Shown here piece by piece: positions 33,247 through 46,203 of a stretch of DNA of 64,000 bases. The notes under the pieces were generated by a model. It saw nothing but the letters and a program-made list of their open reading frames with translations, did no database searches and was not told the origin of the DNA. The DNA lies in NCBI GenBank assembly GCA_963576785.1, contig OY756148.1:1736001-1800000 (forward strand), given 5' to 3'. Position 1 is the first letter of the stretch. Each line of letters begins with the position of its first letter. The DNA comes from Chlorophyllum brunneum. Taxonomy: Eukaryota > Basidiomycota > Agaricomycetes > Agaricales > Agaricaceae. The position numbers and the translations under genes are program-made.

Positions 33247-34094
33247 TACCGCTGCGGGGACGTCGTATCGACTGGGAATAAGAGATTGATCTGTGGGAGC
33301 TTGCCTTTATGTTCATGGGAGATATTTGTACGTGACAAAGTCGCTGTAAATGATCCCATCTGGTCTTACCGTACCGAAACATTATCGGTGCAAAGAAGAG
33401 CTGTCAAATCCCTGGCTGCCCTCAGGTGGGTCATATGAATGAAACACGCATCACTAGCCAAAAAACAAGGTAGTCTTCTAGCAGAGAGCACACCGATAAC
33501 TTAGAACGGAATCTCCCAGGCCCTGAGTGATTCCATGAGCTTGGAGGCCTTCCTTCTGAGTAGGGTTGAAACTAAAAATAACCGGTTGGAGAGGGTGTAG
33601 TAATCAATGTCGTCTTATCAAAGTTGTGTGTGTGTATGTGGAGGAGGATTACTGGAATGAGCCCGCTGATCCATTGGCCTGGTAACTGGTTTGTATTCCA
33701 TACCGTATACGGCGTTGTCACAACCGAAGTGGGAAGGGGAATATTTTATGTTCCGTCTATCGCATATCTTCAATGCGTTCGAAGCTGTTGCTAATAATAT
33801 CACCTCCTATCCTCGAAGGTTTGGAATGACAGGAAAAGACCAGCGAAGAATCCTATGTAGCGTAAAGCACCCAGTACTGCATTCTCACGATTGTAACTTG
33901 GTTCGCGAGTCGTAAGGCACAGCTCCAGGGTAGCTTTTCAATTCATCAGCGCTAAAAATGAATTGGGACTTTGTCGAGGTCATTTCAGGTTCATCCGCCA
34001 ATCTGATGATCCATGTGCACTTTTCTTGCTTCCCACCCTCTCTACCATCTCCTCCCCTCCCGCTGACTGGTGTAACCCTTGAGCACTGTGGCCT
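33247..34094. other. Intergenic, no gene seen
   Basis: About 850 bases with a short GT-rich run near 33625-33640. It presumably includes the promoter of the surface-protein gene starting at 34095. Confidence 0.4.
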
Positions 34095-35421
34095 ATGACT
34101 ACCGCACCAAGTCCAAGATTCATTGTCGTAGATGACAGTGACACAACTATTACATACTCGGGCTCTAACTGGACTACAGACACGTCTGCAGGATTAGACA
34201 AGCTTGGAGATTGGGGTGGCCCGTACAAACACACAGTACACGGAATCTCTGGGAACGGGTCTCTCTCGTTCCAATTCAACGGTAGGAGGTACGATGCTTA
34301 TTACTTCTCCGAGGCCTAACCATCTTTGCATAGGGAGTTACATCGATGCTTATGCAAGTTTCGATAATCCAACAAACGACTCGATTCCAGAGTGGACATG
34401 TCTAGTAGACGGAGTTCCCATCGCCAACGACAACCCACCCGACCGTCCGAACAACAACTGGAAAATATGCCACAGCCTTACCGACTTCAATCAAACCATG
34501 CATAACTTCACGATCCAAGTAAAAGCTGCGGAACGGACAAATTCCACTTTTTGGTTCGATTGGGCCGCATACGTACCTTCATTTGGATTCTTTCCCAAAC
34601 GAGCAACAATTCTCATGCTTCCTGATGATTTTGGAATTCGTTATAAAGGATTTTGGGGGCGTTGGAATCAGTATGGAATGATGGGCACGGGTAGCGAAGG
34701 TTCATCGGCCATAGTGAGCTTTTTTGGTACGTCCTTACCTTCGTGGACTGGGATGTGGACAAAACTCGAACATGAGTCCTATATTCCAGGGGTTTCAGCT
34801 AGTTGGTATGGTTTTGTAGAAGGCACGTCAACACCATCAACCGGCAAAGGGAGCTACACCGTCGACGGAGGAGAACCCACCACTTTCACATGGTCTTCAC
34901 CTAAAGACCAGACAACATACAAATACCTATTCTTCACCACACCAGACGTTGATCCCGGGTCACACGAACTCAAAGTCACCTTCCTTGGTTCTTCTCCAAA
35001 ACTATCACCCCTTTCCCTCTCCCAAGTTTATGTCAAAATGCGCCCTCCAGCTATGGAAACCGCCACCGTTCCAGTAATCCATCCTATGCGTATCCAAGCC
35101 ATTTACGGCGGTGTCCTTGGAGGGCTTTCTGCTTTATTTTTATTTGGGGCTATAGGTGGAATTCTATTCTGGAAGCGACGCGAGCACCTACAGCGACATA
35201 AAAACAAAACTGGCTCACCGCAGCCTTCCATTTCGTCCCCCAGTCCTATTGAACCTGCTGCATCGGTAGGTTCGAACAAGGACGGCAAAAGGGGAAGTCG
35301 CCGACTGTCACAGGATGGAGCGGAGACAATACCGTTGTATAATGATGGTGTACGTCGACATCACAACAGTGGTGTTCTTGTTCCGGATGTTGGGGAGGTC
35401 ATACCCATTCATATTTCGTGA
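34095..35421 (+). CDS. Single-pass membrane protein with extracellular beta-sandwich domains
   Basis: Two exons; the intron (about 34282-34331) joins QFNG to SYIDAYASF. The extracellular part has two similar halves with many N-glycosylation sequons. The first includes FIVVDDSDTTITYSGSNW and WTCLVDGVPI. The second begins after an AAYVPSFGFF segment and includes WYGFVEGTSTPSTGKGSY and HELKVTFLGS. This pattern belongs to a family common in Agaricomycetes. One membrane helix follows near residues 335-357 (GVLGGLSALFLFGAIGGIL), then a basic stop-transfer WKRREHLQRHK and a Ser/Pro-rich cytoplasmic tail. No clear signal peptide is seen at the chosen start, so a 5' exon may be missing. The function is unknown; a cell-surface or wall-sensing role would be a guess. 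Confidence 0.7.
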
Positions 35422-35669
35422 CAAAATGTAACACAATCTCTACTATTTATTTCTGACCGTTTCCCGTAGTGTAGGTGGTTCTAAACGAGTATGAGAGTAT
35501 ATTTATATGAAGAAGTGTATGATATTCCACAGATACGTAATATACAGTTCAAGAGGAGATGCCATGGAGATCCTACACGAGACTCACGCTTCAGGGCTTC
35601 AGTGCATGGTACCAGTGGTGACATCACATCCGCCAGATCAAAACACCAACACCACCGACATTCTCAAGG

Positions 35670-38413
35670 CTAACGATCCCTGCTGAATGGATTCAATCCA
35701 CCCGCCTTGTCACCCGAACGTCCAGCTGGAGCAGATAAATCCAACATGCTCTCAAACGGAGATCTATCGTATCCCTCACTAGAGACTGAATCACCTGAAG
35801 CAGACGTTGATGCAAGTGAACTCGTCGACGACGCCATACTCGAACCGTACGTATGACTCTTGCTCGATCCATTCGAGACGTTGGTTCTTCGTTCAGGTAG
35901 TGGCGGAGCAACAACCGGTACATTCGAAACCGCTCTCCTGGGTGGAGGCGGTGGAGGTGCTTTCTTCGTTGGTGTCGCTGATCTTGCCTGATTCATAGGT
36001 GAAGGTGTATTCCGACCTAAATAACCAGCATTTAACAAGATCCCAGCCTCTGTTGACTCCGAAGATGATGATGACGACGGTGGTGAATCCCCACGAGATT
36101 TGGGTATAAGCGGATCCGAAACTCTCTGGTTCTGTTTCGGCGTATGTGGTGCCGCGGAATGGCGTTCATCGTCGTCATCGGTGGTCTGACTAGCGATACT
36201 GTGTGTATCACCCAAGCCCTCTATGAAGGGACTATGTTCCATCGGTCGTGATGTAAAGTCACGCTCTTCGTCCAACTCGCTTGTGCCGTACCCGTCGTCC
36301 ATTGATTGTATGTCCAAGTCATGGGTGGGCCCGGTAGGCTTGCGAGAGGCATCTCCCCGCGCGGTAGTTAAAGTGGCAGAACTCTTTAACGGGTCAACAA
36401 CTTCAACATGGGTGGTCAGGAACAGCCCTCGTCGTCCCTTCAGTTCACCCATCCACCAAATGTCCAACACTTCGTGAAGGGCAACAATCTCCGCACCAGC
36501 CTGGAAGCTGAGCTCATTGGATGATTTAGCCTCATAGTCGACCTTTGCTCGCACGAGCTTCTTCTCCTGCAGGGAATCGGGCCTGGAGAGCTGTCCTGGG
36601 ATTTTCGGTGACGATCGATATGGTGACCTCCGACCCAACGACCCAATGCTCGTTGATTTCTTCAACGAGGACACCCATTCTGAGCTTCTTCGCCCTGTAC
36701 TCCCGGTCTCCTCATCATCATCCAACGACGCGAAAGAATCCTTATCCCTCTTCCTCCTATTCGTAACCGACTCGACGGCACTGGACGCCCACCCGGTGAC
36801 ACTACGACGCCTTGTAGTAGGAAGTTTCTCTGTTCCAGCGTCCTTCTCGCTCGTAACGGTGGCATTGCTGCCCCTGCGCTTCCTGGACGAACGCGAGTTC
36901 GGCCGTGATGGTGGTTTACTCCCACCACCAGAGTCCCCCTTGAACGAGAAGCGACGACTAGACGTGGATCGTGGGGAGGATTCATCGTCCGAAGAATCCG
37001 GAGACCCATTAGGATAGGCATCCATTGATGATCTGCCGTTGCCAGAAGACAATGACTTCGTTGGACGGTGGCGCTTGGAGGGGGTGGTGGGTGAATGACT
37101 GAAAACGGTAAGAATTAGCGTTGCGCGTGGCTTCGGTGGGAGAGTAGCTTTACTCCTGGTTCCATTCTGATTTGACGTCCTTCAATACTTCCAGGTATTG
37201 TTGGGCGAAATTCAATTCAAGGTCCAAGAACGCAGTGAGTTCGCGTTGATGGAGAGTATCATCAGCTCGAATGGCTTCCATGTGCGCACGTATGTCTTCG
37301 GCAGTCTTGTCACTAAGGACAGTCGTGTGAGGCCCAGGTCTTTCAGAACGCGGATACGGAACGTACAAGCGTTGTTTGGCCCTTTCCAATTCCTCTTCAG
37401 CTTCCACCTTCTCTTTCTCCTTCTCCTTCTTACTTTGCTTTAGCTTCTCTGCCTTGTGGACAGCAGTCTCATATGCCGACCTGTGATTTGGTTAGGGGAT
37501 GTCACGAAGCAGCTGCCAAGGACCACCATACCTGCGGCTTTCGAGTTTCTTCCTTAAGTGTTCATACTCTTTAATTCCATCTCCAAACCGTTGCAAAGAC
37601 GAAATGAATGTATCTTTAAAAGTAACTGCGTAAGCCTCCTGGAGAGTCGCTATTTTGCAGTGTGCACGACCGAATTTGACGAGAGAAGCGCCTGTGATGC
37701 AACGGGTGGAGTTATATCATTAGCATTTGGGGCGGAAACAAGTGATGACGTCTGCATACCAAATACAGAGTTCTCGCCTAGTTCCTCTCCGTTCACAATC
37801 ATGACGACACCTAATGCGTCGAGAGATAGCAGTTTCTCGCTGTTGTCTAGGGCTTCATGTTGTTTCTTCTTTGAAAGTGAGCGGTGATACGCATCGGAAG
37901 CGGCGTGCAGTCTGTATGAATGAAATGAATATATACCCGTCAGCACACCTCCATGACAAGACTCGAAAGAACGGGAACGGATAGAAGGCTCAGAGCCATG
38001 TCGAGAGTGAGAGGAGGTCATCGGCGATGGCAATGGAATGAGATCGGGACCGTAAGTAAGACTAACTGTAGTATTCCCTCTTTCCGTTTATCAATCTCCT
38101 CCTCTAGATCCTTAAATTCGTCACTGACGAACGTTTTACTGTCCTTTGAGGCCATAACCTCCCCAGCCCACTATGACGCAGAATCAGTAACGCTGGTCCA
38201 CGGGTTTCATTTCAGCCGATGGTCTCAGACTCGTGCCGCAGAACAGCCTCATCCAAATGGCGTACAGACTGATCCCCTCCATGCAGGAACGTCAAAGTAA
38301 AAAGGACACTCGCCTGTCGAAGTCGTCCCAACTGCAATGTGTCACATCGTCGAGGCATATCCTGTCAGCTCATTCCCTGAATTCACTTCGCAGATGCTTA
38401 CCTGGCTAGCCAT
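35670..38413 (-). CDS. BAR-SH3 domain protein
   Basis: Membrane-curvature adaptor. It starts MASQ at 38413, then across an intron LGRLRQASVLFTLTFLHGG. Next come a helical BAR-type region (SKTFVSDEFKDLEEEIDKR, LHAASDAYHRSLSKK, ATLQEAYAVTFKDTF, KEYEHLRKKLESR) and a Lys/Glu-rich coiled coil (KKEKEKEKVEAEEELERAK). The BAR part ends in AFLDLELNFAQQYLEVLKDV. The large last exon (from 37052) is Ser/Arg-rich, then has an SH3 domain at about residues 165-220 of that exon: VRAKVDYEAKSSNELSFQAG, LDIWWMGELKGRRGLFL. The tail contains polyproline (APPPPPPRRA) that could bind other SH3 domains. BAR plus SH3 suggests endocytosis or actin-patch work. Assignment to a specific yeast ortholog is not attempted. 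Confidence 0.8.
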
Positions 38414-39361
38414 TTTAATTGAATCGACGCAACAAAACGAAAGACAAGAAGGAAGGGACGGGGTAGAGAGGAGATAAGGCTAGTCGTTGTCTATTTATTG
38501 CAACGGAAAACACAAATGCAAGTGGGCTCATTAATTCCAGCGCAGACTGCCGGCTCCTTGTTTGGTTCCCTTGATCGGTTGGCATGATCGAAGGAAATAT
38601 CGAGATCTGCCCTCCCATTGCCCCTTCCGTCTCTTCCTCCCTGGCTTGTGTTGCTTTTCCCCGTCGACAGGCACCATTCTCAGCACGCAGAAGATCCTTC
38701 GGATCAAACGCCCCATACTTTGTTTATTCCCACATTGGGCGTTCTACGTGTCTAAAAGTCACTGGACAGAGTTGCCAGCTCTGAACTGGGGTATGCCCTC
38801 ATCCGAGGTTAGTCTACTCATGTGTAGTGGAGATTGGTGCATGTTCAGTTGTTGTCAGGTGTCTTATTCTTGGACCATGGACACATTGTACACATTGTGA
38901 TTGTTGTGATTGGACACAGCCTACTAAACAGGTCTACTTCTGCCCGTCTGCCGACAATAGGCGGCCGCGGCCCTGATGTGGTATCTATATATGTCCAGCC
39001 AACCTGGCACGTTTGCCATTTCAGCAACTGAACTATCATACAAACAGGTATACCCCTGTTCTAGCCACCAGTGATGAATAGAGTGTAAGAAGTTCCAGCC
39101 GGACGCTATTCAACGTCCATATCTACAACCTTATCGTACCAGTCGTAGAAGTGGAGAAAACACGATATAGACAGGACACAACAGAAAGAACAACCACGCA
39201 ATGATAAATACACATATGAGTCTATACAGCACTCTACCCGTCTAGGTGCAGAATAGGCCCAAACTCAATTCGATAATCAATGCCCCAAGTAGAATCCGAC
39301 TTCCATAATCCTGGGTCAATGAGACGACAGGTCTAAACGGTCCCTACGCAATTCATCGCCC
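38414..39361. other. Intergenic, no gene seen
   Basis: About 950 bases upstream of the BAR-SH3 gene and downstream of the SWIB gene. Only short frames without recognisable sequence. Confidence 0.4.
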
Positions 39362-41356
39362 CTATTGTATTCCGCGTGCTGCCAAGCGCAATCCTTCCTG
39401 TATAGCAATAGCCTAAAACGATGAGTACCCCATGTATCAGTTCCCTTCTGCACCCTCAATCAAAAAATAATCTGCGTACCTCTTCAACCCACGGAAGCTG
39501 GAAGAATTCACTCCTTCTCAATTCTTCCTGTCGCACTGTCATACCCTCTGACGGCCCGCTGCCCAATATGCTCTCCAAATCACGAGACTGCGATTCCAGC
39601 CATGTCTGGATAAATCTCGCTGGATCATCCGCAAATGATTGTAAAAACGTCCGCTTCAGGTGTGAATTGTGCAATGACTGCGCAAGTAGAGCGACCTGTT
39701 CCAAAAGTAGTCGTGACAACAAGGCGCACGTGTGGAGAGAAGAATTAACAACAATCAGTCAAGATGATATTTACGTTTTTGATAAACGAGGGCCGAGTCG
39801 GTGTTAATCCCAGAAAACAACGTACCTCTTCGTCCAATTTCGTCAGCTGAGCTGTCGATTCCTTGCTCGCCTGAACCATAGTCGTCATACGATTCTTCAG
39901 TGTTGTATCCTCCATCTTGATCTCCACATCCCACGCCGACGGTCTTTCAGGGGGGGCAACTGTAGGATTCAACGTATAATGCAAGACAACCGGTTCAGGA
40001 GTTGTCAGGTGCCGATTCACCAGCTCTGGTATCTGTTGAAATGCGATGGTATCGGCACCAAAGATCTAAACCATACAGAATATTAGTGTGAACGATAACT
40101 ACGGAGTTCTTGGTGCTGTGCAACCCACTCACCATCCGTAACTTCTCATCCGCATGAATCATGCGACGGTCTGATTTATCTTGAAGACCTTGTAGCTTGA
40201 TATAGTTCCATAACGTCTGTACGATTCCTAGTCGGCTATCTTCTTTTATCCCGAGTACGTGCGCTGCGGTCAACAATGGAAGAGGCACAAGTTCAGTCAT
40301 AACCGATTAAATTTAGAATCAGCGCGCAGTTGATACGCGACGAAAGACACTCACACAATTCAGGTGAAAGTTTGTACTGTTCCGGGAAGTGGTCCAAAAA
40401 GATAATAACCCGAATTTTTGTAGACACGTCTCCTGTTCTCCTTACTGTAAAGCCATCAAGGCTAGGATTATGTTGTCCCGGTGCTCTAGGCCACTACACC
40501 ACGAGAAACCACAAATGAACAGATTTTTATCAGTTCCCGATTGGAAATGAGAGCACAAGCGCGGAGCGCATACCTCAACAATATTACTTTCGGGGTATAG
40601 CGCAGGGTCACGCTCGGCTTCGACAACCATACGTTTAATCATTGTCGAGAACTTGCGTTGTGGTGTTTTGTCGCGACTTCGTTGATTCGCAGGCTAGAAG
40701 GGTCAGGATATCTTTCAATGAGAACTTCAAAGACCGTTTGTGGATGGCACATACCTCAAGTAACCTACCCTCCACTTTAAACGACCACGCAGGGATACCT
40801 TCTCCAGTATCGAAATTCGCTGTAGGCTGCTCTCCGCCCGTTTGCCATGCCTGCCCTGAGACAGTGTGACTGAGGAATATCCGCAGTGTCCGTGTTGTCT
40901 ATTTCATCCGGGTATACCAACACAATGGTCAAGCACCAGCCAAACGAATCCACAGAGTGGAAATATAGCAGAAGTGAAAGGTCCCAAAGTGCCAAAGACA
41001 GAGAGAAATCACGCGAAGACCTCCAGTCAGTCTAGGATCGAAAGTTTGGTTTTGATGTCGAAACGTACCGTGGGCACTCTCGACAGCGCATCTTGCACCT
41101 CAACCTTCTTCCTCGTCATAGTCCAATCCAACTTCCTCTCCATTTCTAACAGGGACTGATACATCTGCGAATCCTGCAGAAATTCTGGGTTTTGGAGGAT
41201 GGCATTAGGTATGTTTTTGTCTGTGAGCTTGCGTTTCCTGTGTCGAACGCAGTAAGTAAAGACAGCGATTAAGAGGCTGCAAAAGCGCCAATGAATTGTA
41301 TATAGCTTTCTGACGTACTTTGCTGCTTTGTGACCGTCGATGTGAGGAGCTGCCAT
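39362..41356 (-). CDS. SWIB-domain subunit of a SWI/SNF or RSC-type remodeller (Snf12/Rsc6/SMARCD)
   Basis: Accessory subunit of ATP-dependent chromatin remodellers; nuclear. The first exon MAAPHIDGHKAAK joins at a 5' intron to KRKLTDKNIPNAIL, a basic nuclear-signal-like stretch. Then YQSLLEMERKLDWTMTRKK, TLRIFLSHTVSGQAWQ and 'PAWSFKVEGRLLE', the conserved pre-SWIB region of BAF60 proteins. The SWIB domain spans the exons reading PEQYKLSPEL, LGIKEDSRLGIVQTLWNYIK, 'DKSDRRMIHADEKLRMIFG' and IPELVNRHL. The C-terminal part has TKLDEEIALLAQSLHNSHLK, and the last exon AIAIQEGLRLAARGIQ ends at TAG 39362-39364. About eight introns. I cannot tell from sequence alone whether it belongs to SWI/SNF, RSC or both. 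Confidence 0.88.
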
Positions 41357-41609
41357 TGCGTGTGGTCGATTGGGGAGGTCAGGCGAAGATGTGGTGACTT
41401 GTCACAAGCAGTGACGGTCTCACTGACCTCTCTCAACAACCACCATCACGTCCCAGCGGGTTTATGACCTCTGGACAGTCTCTACACTTCTTTAAAAAAC
41501 CTCCAATTGTGGCCAAGCAACCCCGCAATGACGCTTGCTATTGGCGCTCGCGCGAAATCACCTTTGGACCAATACTGAGCCCTTGTGTTAGCCCGTAGCC
41601 TCTCTATAT

Positions 41610-42163
41610 ATGGTCTACCGGCCGACGGACACAGATCTCGTCGAAATACGGGACCGATTCGATGCTCTCACCCGAATACAGGTCTGGCATCCAGTGTGAG
41701 CGAAACTGGAAGACATCACAAATCTCTCCTTTTTAATGCCAAAGTAACCCGCGCGTCGTATTCACTGATACGGAACGGAAGTGTTTACACCACCCAAACG
41801 ACACTTTATGGCATGATACATTGTGTTTCAAACTTCATGAGAGCGTAACTCCTTCTCAGATTGAATCTCGGATTACCCGTGCGTCTGAATCTTATTTCAA
41901 GGAGGTAAGAGGCGAACTAGAATTTCACATGAACGCCCACCCATTTGTGCAACTCTGGTCACAACCAGAGAGTAGTATCATATTCCAAACCGCTGGGTGG
42001 TCTCAAAAGAGGCTAAGACGTACACAAACTCACCTGGTGTATGCTCTTCTGGAGGTGAGTCAAAGATATTACCTCTAATATACATAATCACCAGATTAAA
42101 TTAGTATACCCGGAGTCGCTCATGGTGCACTTCGCGTGGCCGAAGCATCTGCGGGACTGCTAA
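41610..42163 (+). CDS. Unknown 154-residue protein, three exons
   Basis: The gene is hidden because each exon is short and in a different frame. Exons 41610-41695, 41745-42054 and 42095-42163 join in phase with GTGAGC/AAAG and GTGAGT/CCAG introns of 49 and 40 bases. The product begins MVYRPTDTDLVEIRDRF. It has HPNDTLWHDTLCFKLHES, SESYFKEVRGELEFHMNAHP, IIFQTAGWSQKRLRR, and ends SLMVHFAWPKHLRDC. It has no signal peptide, is rich in His, Trp and charged residues, and looks like a compact globular protein. I know no family for it. It is divergent from the SWIB gene with 253 bp between starts. Confidence 0.55.
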
Positions 42164-43238
42164 ACAAAGGTGTAGCAAGTAGTACTCAGGCCGGGGAAGC
42201 CAGTTCACTTCTCAGGGTCCTATGTTGATAACTCGGGTACCCAGAGTACCCAGAAGGGGACATGGTACACTCGCTTCGCCACAGCTTTGAGCTGTAGTGC
42301 GAAAGGGTAAGAAACCTTCTTACTCGTCGTCATGTAGCCGTCATGAAGGACTTATAGTGACGTCAAAAACACACGAAGAATGGTTATGTCAGCCACACAG
42401 CCAAGTTCCGTACTCAAAACCTCTCCACTTCCCTTCCGAACACCCAAAAATACACGGAAACCTTACCCTATCTTGCCCTTTCAGAACAATGGTGTCAACA
42501 GAAACTTCCTTTTCTGCGCCAATGTTTGATCTTGGGACATCCTTGTCTAATGTCATTGGAAGCCTGTCTCGATTGACATGGGATTATGAGAGGACATAGA
42601 TGGGTGATTCAGCGATTCTTGCTTGGTGTGGACATTCAATTTGATTTTGCACTGATGGGCGTCGTGTGAAAATGTAGAACCCCCGTAAATCAACTCTACA
42701 ACACCCCTATCTTTTCATCGGACTTCGAGGACCCAGACCTCAAAATTAACCTCCACCGAAGTATCTTCACTACCGTCCACCTTCCAGCTTCCGTTATTCT
42801 GTAAAATGCGCAGTCAAAACGACTTCTAGGCCAGAAGAGATGGCCAGTACAAAAATAGAAAACCACTGGAACCCTTCCCTTTCGACATCATGGGAGCACC
42901 GTAACTCCACTCTAAAGCGGGGATGTTCTTTCTACTGGTGGCTCTCCTGCTCTTTATGCGATACCTGTGCTGCGATATTGGCGGTACGTCCATTCTTGGA
43001 GCGCTTAGTCCACCCCACCGTGCGAACCGTCTGATTGTCGTCTCCACAAAAGCACCCCATTCCGTTATTTCTGGCCCATCATGTCTTGGACCGCGATGGA
43101 TGGTGTAAATTAAGATGTCATTCCCAGCGATGCAGAACTTCTTTGTCAGATTCGACCAGTTTCTTGGGGCGCTGAATGGCAAATGCACATCATGACGTTT
43201 TGACACACACACACCTAGGACTCTTCTCTGCTGGAGCA
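42164..43238. other. Intergenic, no gene seen
   Basis: About 1.1 kb. It holds one perfect TGACGTCA palindrome at 42358-42365, a CA-repeat near 43203-43213 and a minus frame (43239-42826) with no protein-like pattern. Confidence 0.4.
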
Positions 43239-43246
43239 TATAAAAG
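43239..43246 (+). promoter_or_regulatory. TATA box of the GPI-type protein gene
   Basis: TATAAAAG lies 53-60 bases before the ATG at 43299. A pyrimidine-rich leader (CCTCCCTCTTCTTCTC) follows, the usual layout of strongly expressed fungal promoters. Confidence 0.6.
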
Positions 43247-43298
43247 CCCTAATCTTAACCTCCCTCTTCTTCTCAACTACCTAACGACCATAAACATA

Positions 43299-43751
43299 AT
43301 GAAGTTCCACACTGCTACTCTTGCTCTTCTCTATTTTGCTCTTACTGTGACTGCTCAATCTGGCAGTAGTTCTGGCAGTAGCGCCTCTCGCAGTGCCTCT
43401 AGTAGTGCTGCCGCTAGTAGCGCAGCTTCAGTCTCAAGCTCCGCAGCTTCATCGTGCGTTACTACACCTTGCTTTTGATCTTTCTGACCAAGTTTCCCTA
43501 GTGTATCATCTGTCTCGTCTGCGGTTTCCTCTGCGGCTTCCTCCGCGGTTTCTGGAGCATCCTCAGTTGCCTCATCTTTGGCATCTTCTGCCCTCTCCAG
43601 TGCAGCCTCTGGAGCCTCTAGCGCTGTTTCCAGTGCAACTTCTGCAGGTGGTGTCGCCCCAGCAGCCACGTCTACCGGTGCAGCAACACTTAACAGTGCC
43701 AACGGTGCGGTCGTCGGCCTAGCAGGCGCCCTCCTTGCCGTTTTGGTTTAA
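43299..43751 (+). CDS. Ser/Ala-rich secreted protein, likely GPI-anchored
   Basis: 134 residues from two exons (43299-43453 and 43502-43751) around a 48-base intron. The N-terminal signal peptide reads MKFHTATLALLYFALTVTAQ. The body is almost wholly Ser and Ala with some Val and Gly (for example SASSSAAASSAASVSSSAAS), an O-mannosylation substrate. The C-terminus has a small-residue omega-site region (GAATLNSANG) and a hydrophobic tail AVVGLAGALLAVLV, the form of a GPI-attachment signal. A cell-wall or surface spacer role is likely. A perfect TATA box and leader suggest high expression. Confidence 0.82.
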
Positions 43752-44046
43752 GTGATAATTATAATGGTTGTATCTATCTGGATCATCACGTAGCTTGTCT
43801 CCCTTCCTATATAAGCTATACCAGTGAACATTTCTTCTGTCTATACCCATCTATGCTACTAATATGGGTCTTTGTTTCGGACGCGTATGACTCTTGTATG
43901 ACCGGATTCTCTATGTCGCAATAGGTTAACAATTATGTCTTACTAGTCGGGTCCTCACTACGTTCATACGAACTGAATTTCCGCAACTTAAGGGCTGTCC
44001 TTAGCTGTCCCTTTACCATCACGAAACGATCCAATAGCTCTTTCTC

Positions 44047-46203
44047 TCACTTCTCGGGGTCATAATTGCCATCAAATGCCAAATCAAACCGTCGAACCAC
44101 ATTAGTGACCACAAGTCTCATCTCAATCAGTGCCATAGGCTTCCCTGCACAATTAGCTGGGCCAACCGAGAATGGGATGAACGCGTCTTTTGCCAACACA
44201 AATGGTTCTTTCCCATCAGAAGATGGCTTCGTAGAGGCACCTTGGAGCCACCGTTCGGGCCAGAAGTCGTTAGGGTGGGGGGAAAAGTATTTTGAGTCTC
44301 GATGCATTGCATATGGCGAGACGACGATCGAAGTGCCTTCTGGAATGCACCTGTTACAAAAAAAAAGATGAGAATGAGCGTGCGAACAGGTGTGGTGTCA
44401 ACCATGTGTCCATAGGACGGAGATCCATGCGATTCCCAAGTTCCGTTTACTCACATGGATTTCCCAAGCATCTTCCTACCGCTCCCTTTGGACGGTGCAC
44501 GGTTCAGGTAGGTCGGCACTGCAGGTTGAAGTCTCAAAGTTTCGTTTCTGGTGGAGTCTTCAGGACCAAGCCATCGATCTTGTGCAATTATCTTTGCACT
44601 CACAGAACTGCATTCAAGAAACTCAAATTCGTCAACTCGTCTGGCTCGACCGTGTGTGAACCGGAGAAAGTCGCGTCGATCTCCTCCTGTAAGCGTTTGA
44701 AATATCCGGGGTGGCGCATAAGATAGTAGAAGACATTGCTCATCACCGAAGCCGTCGTGTCTGAGCCGGCGACGATAGCCAGGGTTGCATTCTCGATCAT
44801 TAACGATTCCGGGTCCGTACTAAAGTCAGTCTCCTCCGCTGCTTCGATCTGAAAGGTACTTTCAGTAAGCGAGGAGCAATAATTCAAGAACTGGAACCAC
44901 CTTACCATGTAATGGAAAAGGTCTGGCTGAACAGATGTTGAACTCAGTCGCCTCTGTACTTGTACCTGAGCAAATTGCATGAAATCGGACATCCGGGCGT
45001 TGACAGCAGGTATCTGTTTGAGGAACGGAAGGATCCATGGGACATGCTGGGCGAAATTGGGCAACCTGGACCTGACTATCAGTTCGTCGAGTATTTCGGG
45101 TGACAGGTAGTACCAACACCATTGCATTGTACATCCCCTCGATGAATCCCGCAGAGTCGCCCTCTTTCACAGTATTGAAGAAGCCACCAAATCTACCAGG
45201 TGAATTAAATGGGTATTCAACATAATGAGATCAAGGCATACGCTAGATCCCCCATAAAATCGAATGCTAAAAAGCTGACCCAACGCGCCAGGTCAACTTT
45301 CCCTATACCATTAGCAGATTTGAGGCAGGTCTGTTCTAAACCGTGCATCAGTTCTTTGACGCGCTTTATCAATAACATTTCATAATTCTTGACGGGTACG
45401 GCAGAGAATGCCCTATTCCAAGGCCTCCGAAGTCTAGCATGTTCCTCCTGGTCCCGAGAGTTGATGAGGCTGTCGTATACTTTGCCTCCTCGCTCTCCGA
45501 ATCGTCGGCCATCCCAAACTAGTGGTAATAACCGCAAAGAGATAAGTATGAATAATAAAGTTGAGGTCGAAGAAAAGTCAGAGTGAGTGATCCGCCTTAT
45601 GGAAGGCACATGCTTAACTGACTTGGTCCTCTTGGCATTCCTTGGGATCCGAGAATGAAGGGGATTAAATCTTTATCGATGATGGACAGCTCATTCGGAC
45701 CTAGGGATGTGTAAATCTGAGGTTGCAAAATACGACTCCAGGATATTCACCGGTACGAACAATGCGACCATACCGAATATGTAGGTCCCTTGTCCAACGA
45801 TGTGTTTCTTCGTGAACTGAGATCCAGGCTCCCGCCCATTTGGTAAATTTGCAAAGCAAAGGGCCTGGGTACTGGTACAGAGGGTGCAAGGGGGAGAGGC
45901 GGTAGCCGACAATGGAGACGAGGAGGGTGATATAGTACACAGAGAACGTAACAAGCGCCGCCAGTAGAAGGGGGTAGTTGTCCAGCAGGAGTTTGATCTG
46001 GAGTATGGGTACTAAAAGGAGGAAGAAAACGGATGCGGTGAGACTTTCGCCTTCATTGCGGTGGAAATATGTGTGGGCACACTATGGAGAACAACGGTAA
46101 ATGGAACGGGTGTGAATGGTGGTATGTGGCTCACCAGCGCGGATAACGCGTTTAAGGTCAAGGTGGCAGGGATAAAATGGAAATCCATGATTGAGAAATT
46201 CAT
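44047..46203 (-). CDS. Cytochrome P450 monooxygenase
   Basis: Heme-thiolate oxidase anchored in the ER. The N-terminus is unusually hydrophobic, with more than one possible membrane segment (FHFIPATLTLNALSALVSHI, LLLAALVTFSVYYITLLVS), then SPLHPLYQYPGPLLCKFTKW (proline hinge) and WTRDLHIRYGRIVRTG. The helix I motif is ATLAIVAGSDTTASVM and the helix K ExxR is ETLRLQPAVPT. The PERW region is HPNDFWPERWLQG and the heme-binding loop FSVGPANCAGK has the cysteine ligand. Stop at 44047-44049. About ten introns. All catalytic motifs are intact, so the gene is probably active. MNFSIM at 46203 is taken as start; an in-frame Met at 46284 is also possible. Substrate unknown; no biosynthetic partners lie next to it. 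Confidence 0.87.

Noticed and set aside
42826..43239. Minus-strand frame of 137 codons
   Set aside because: No motif, unusual composition, and it overlaps the TATA region of the GPI-type gene.
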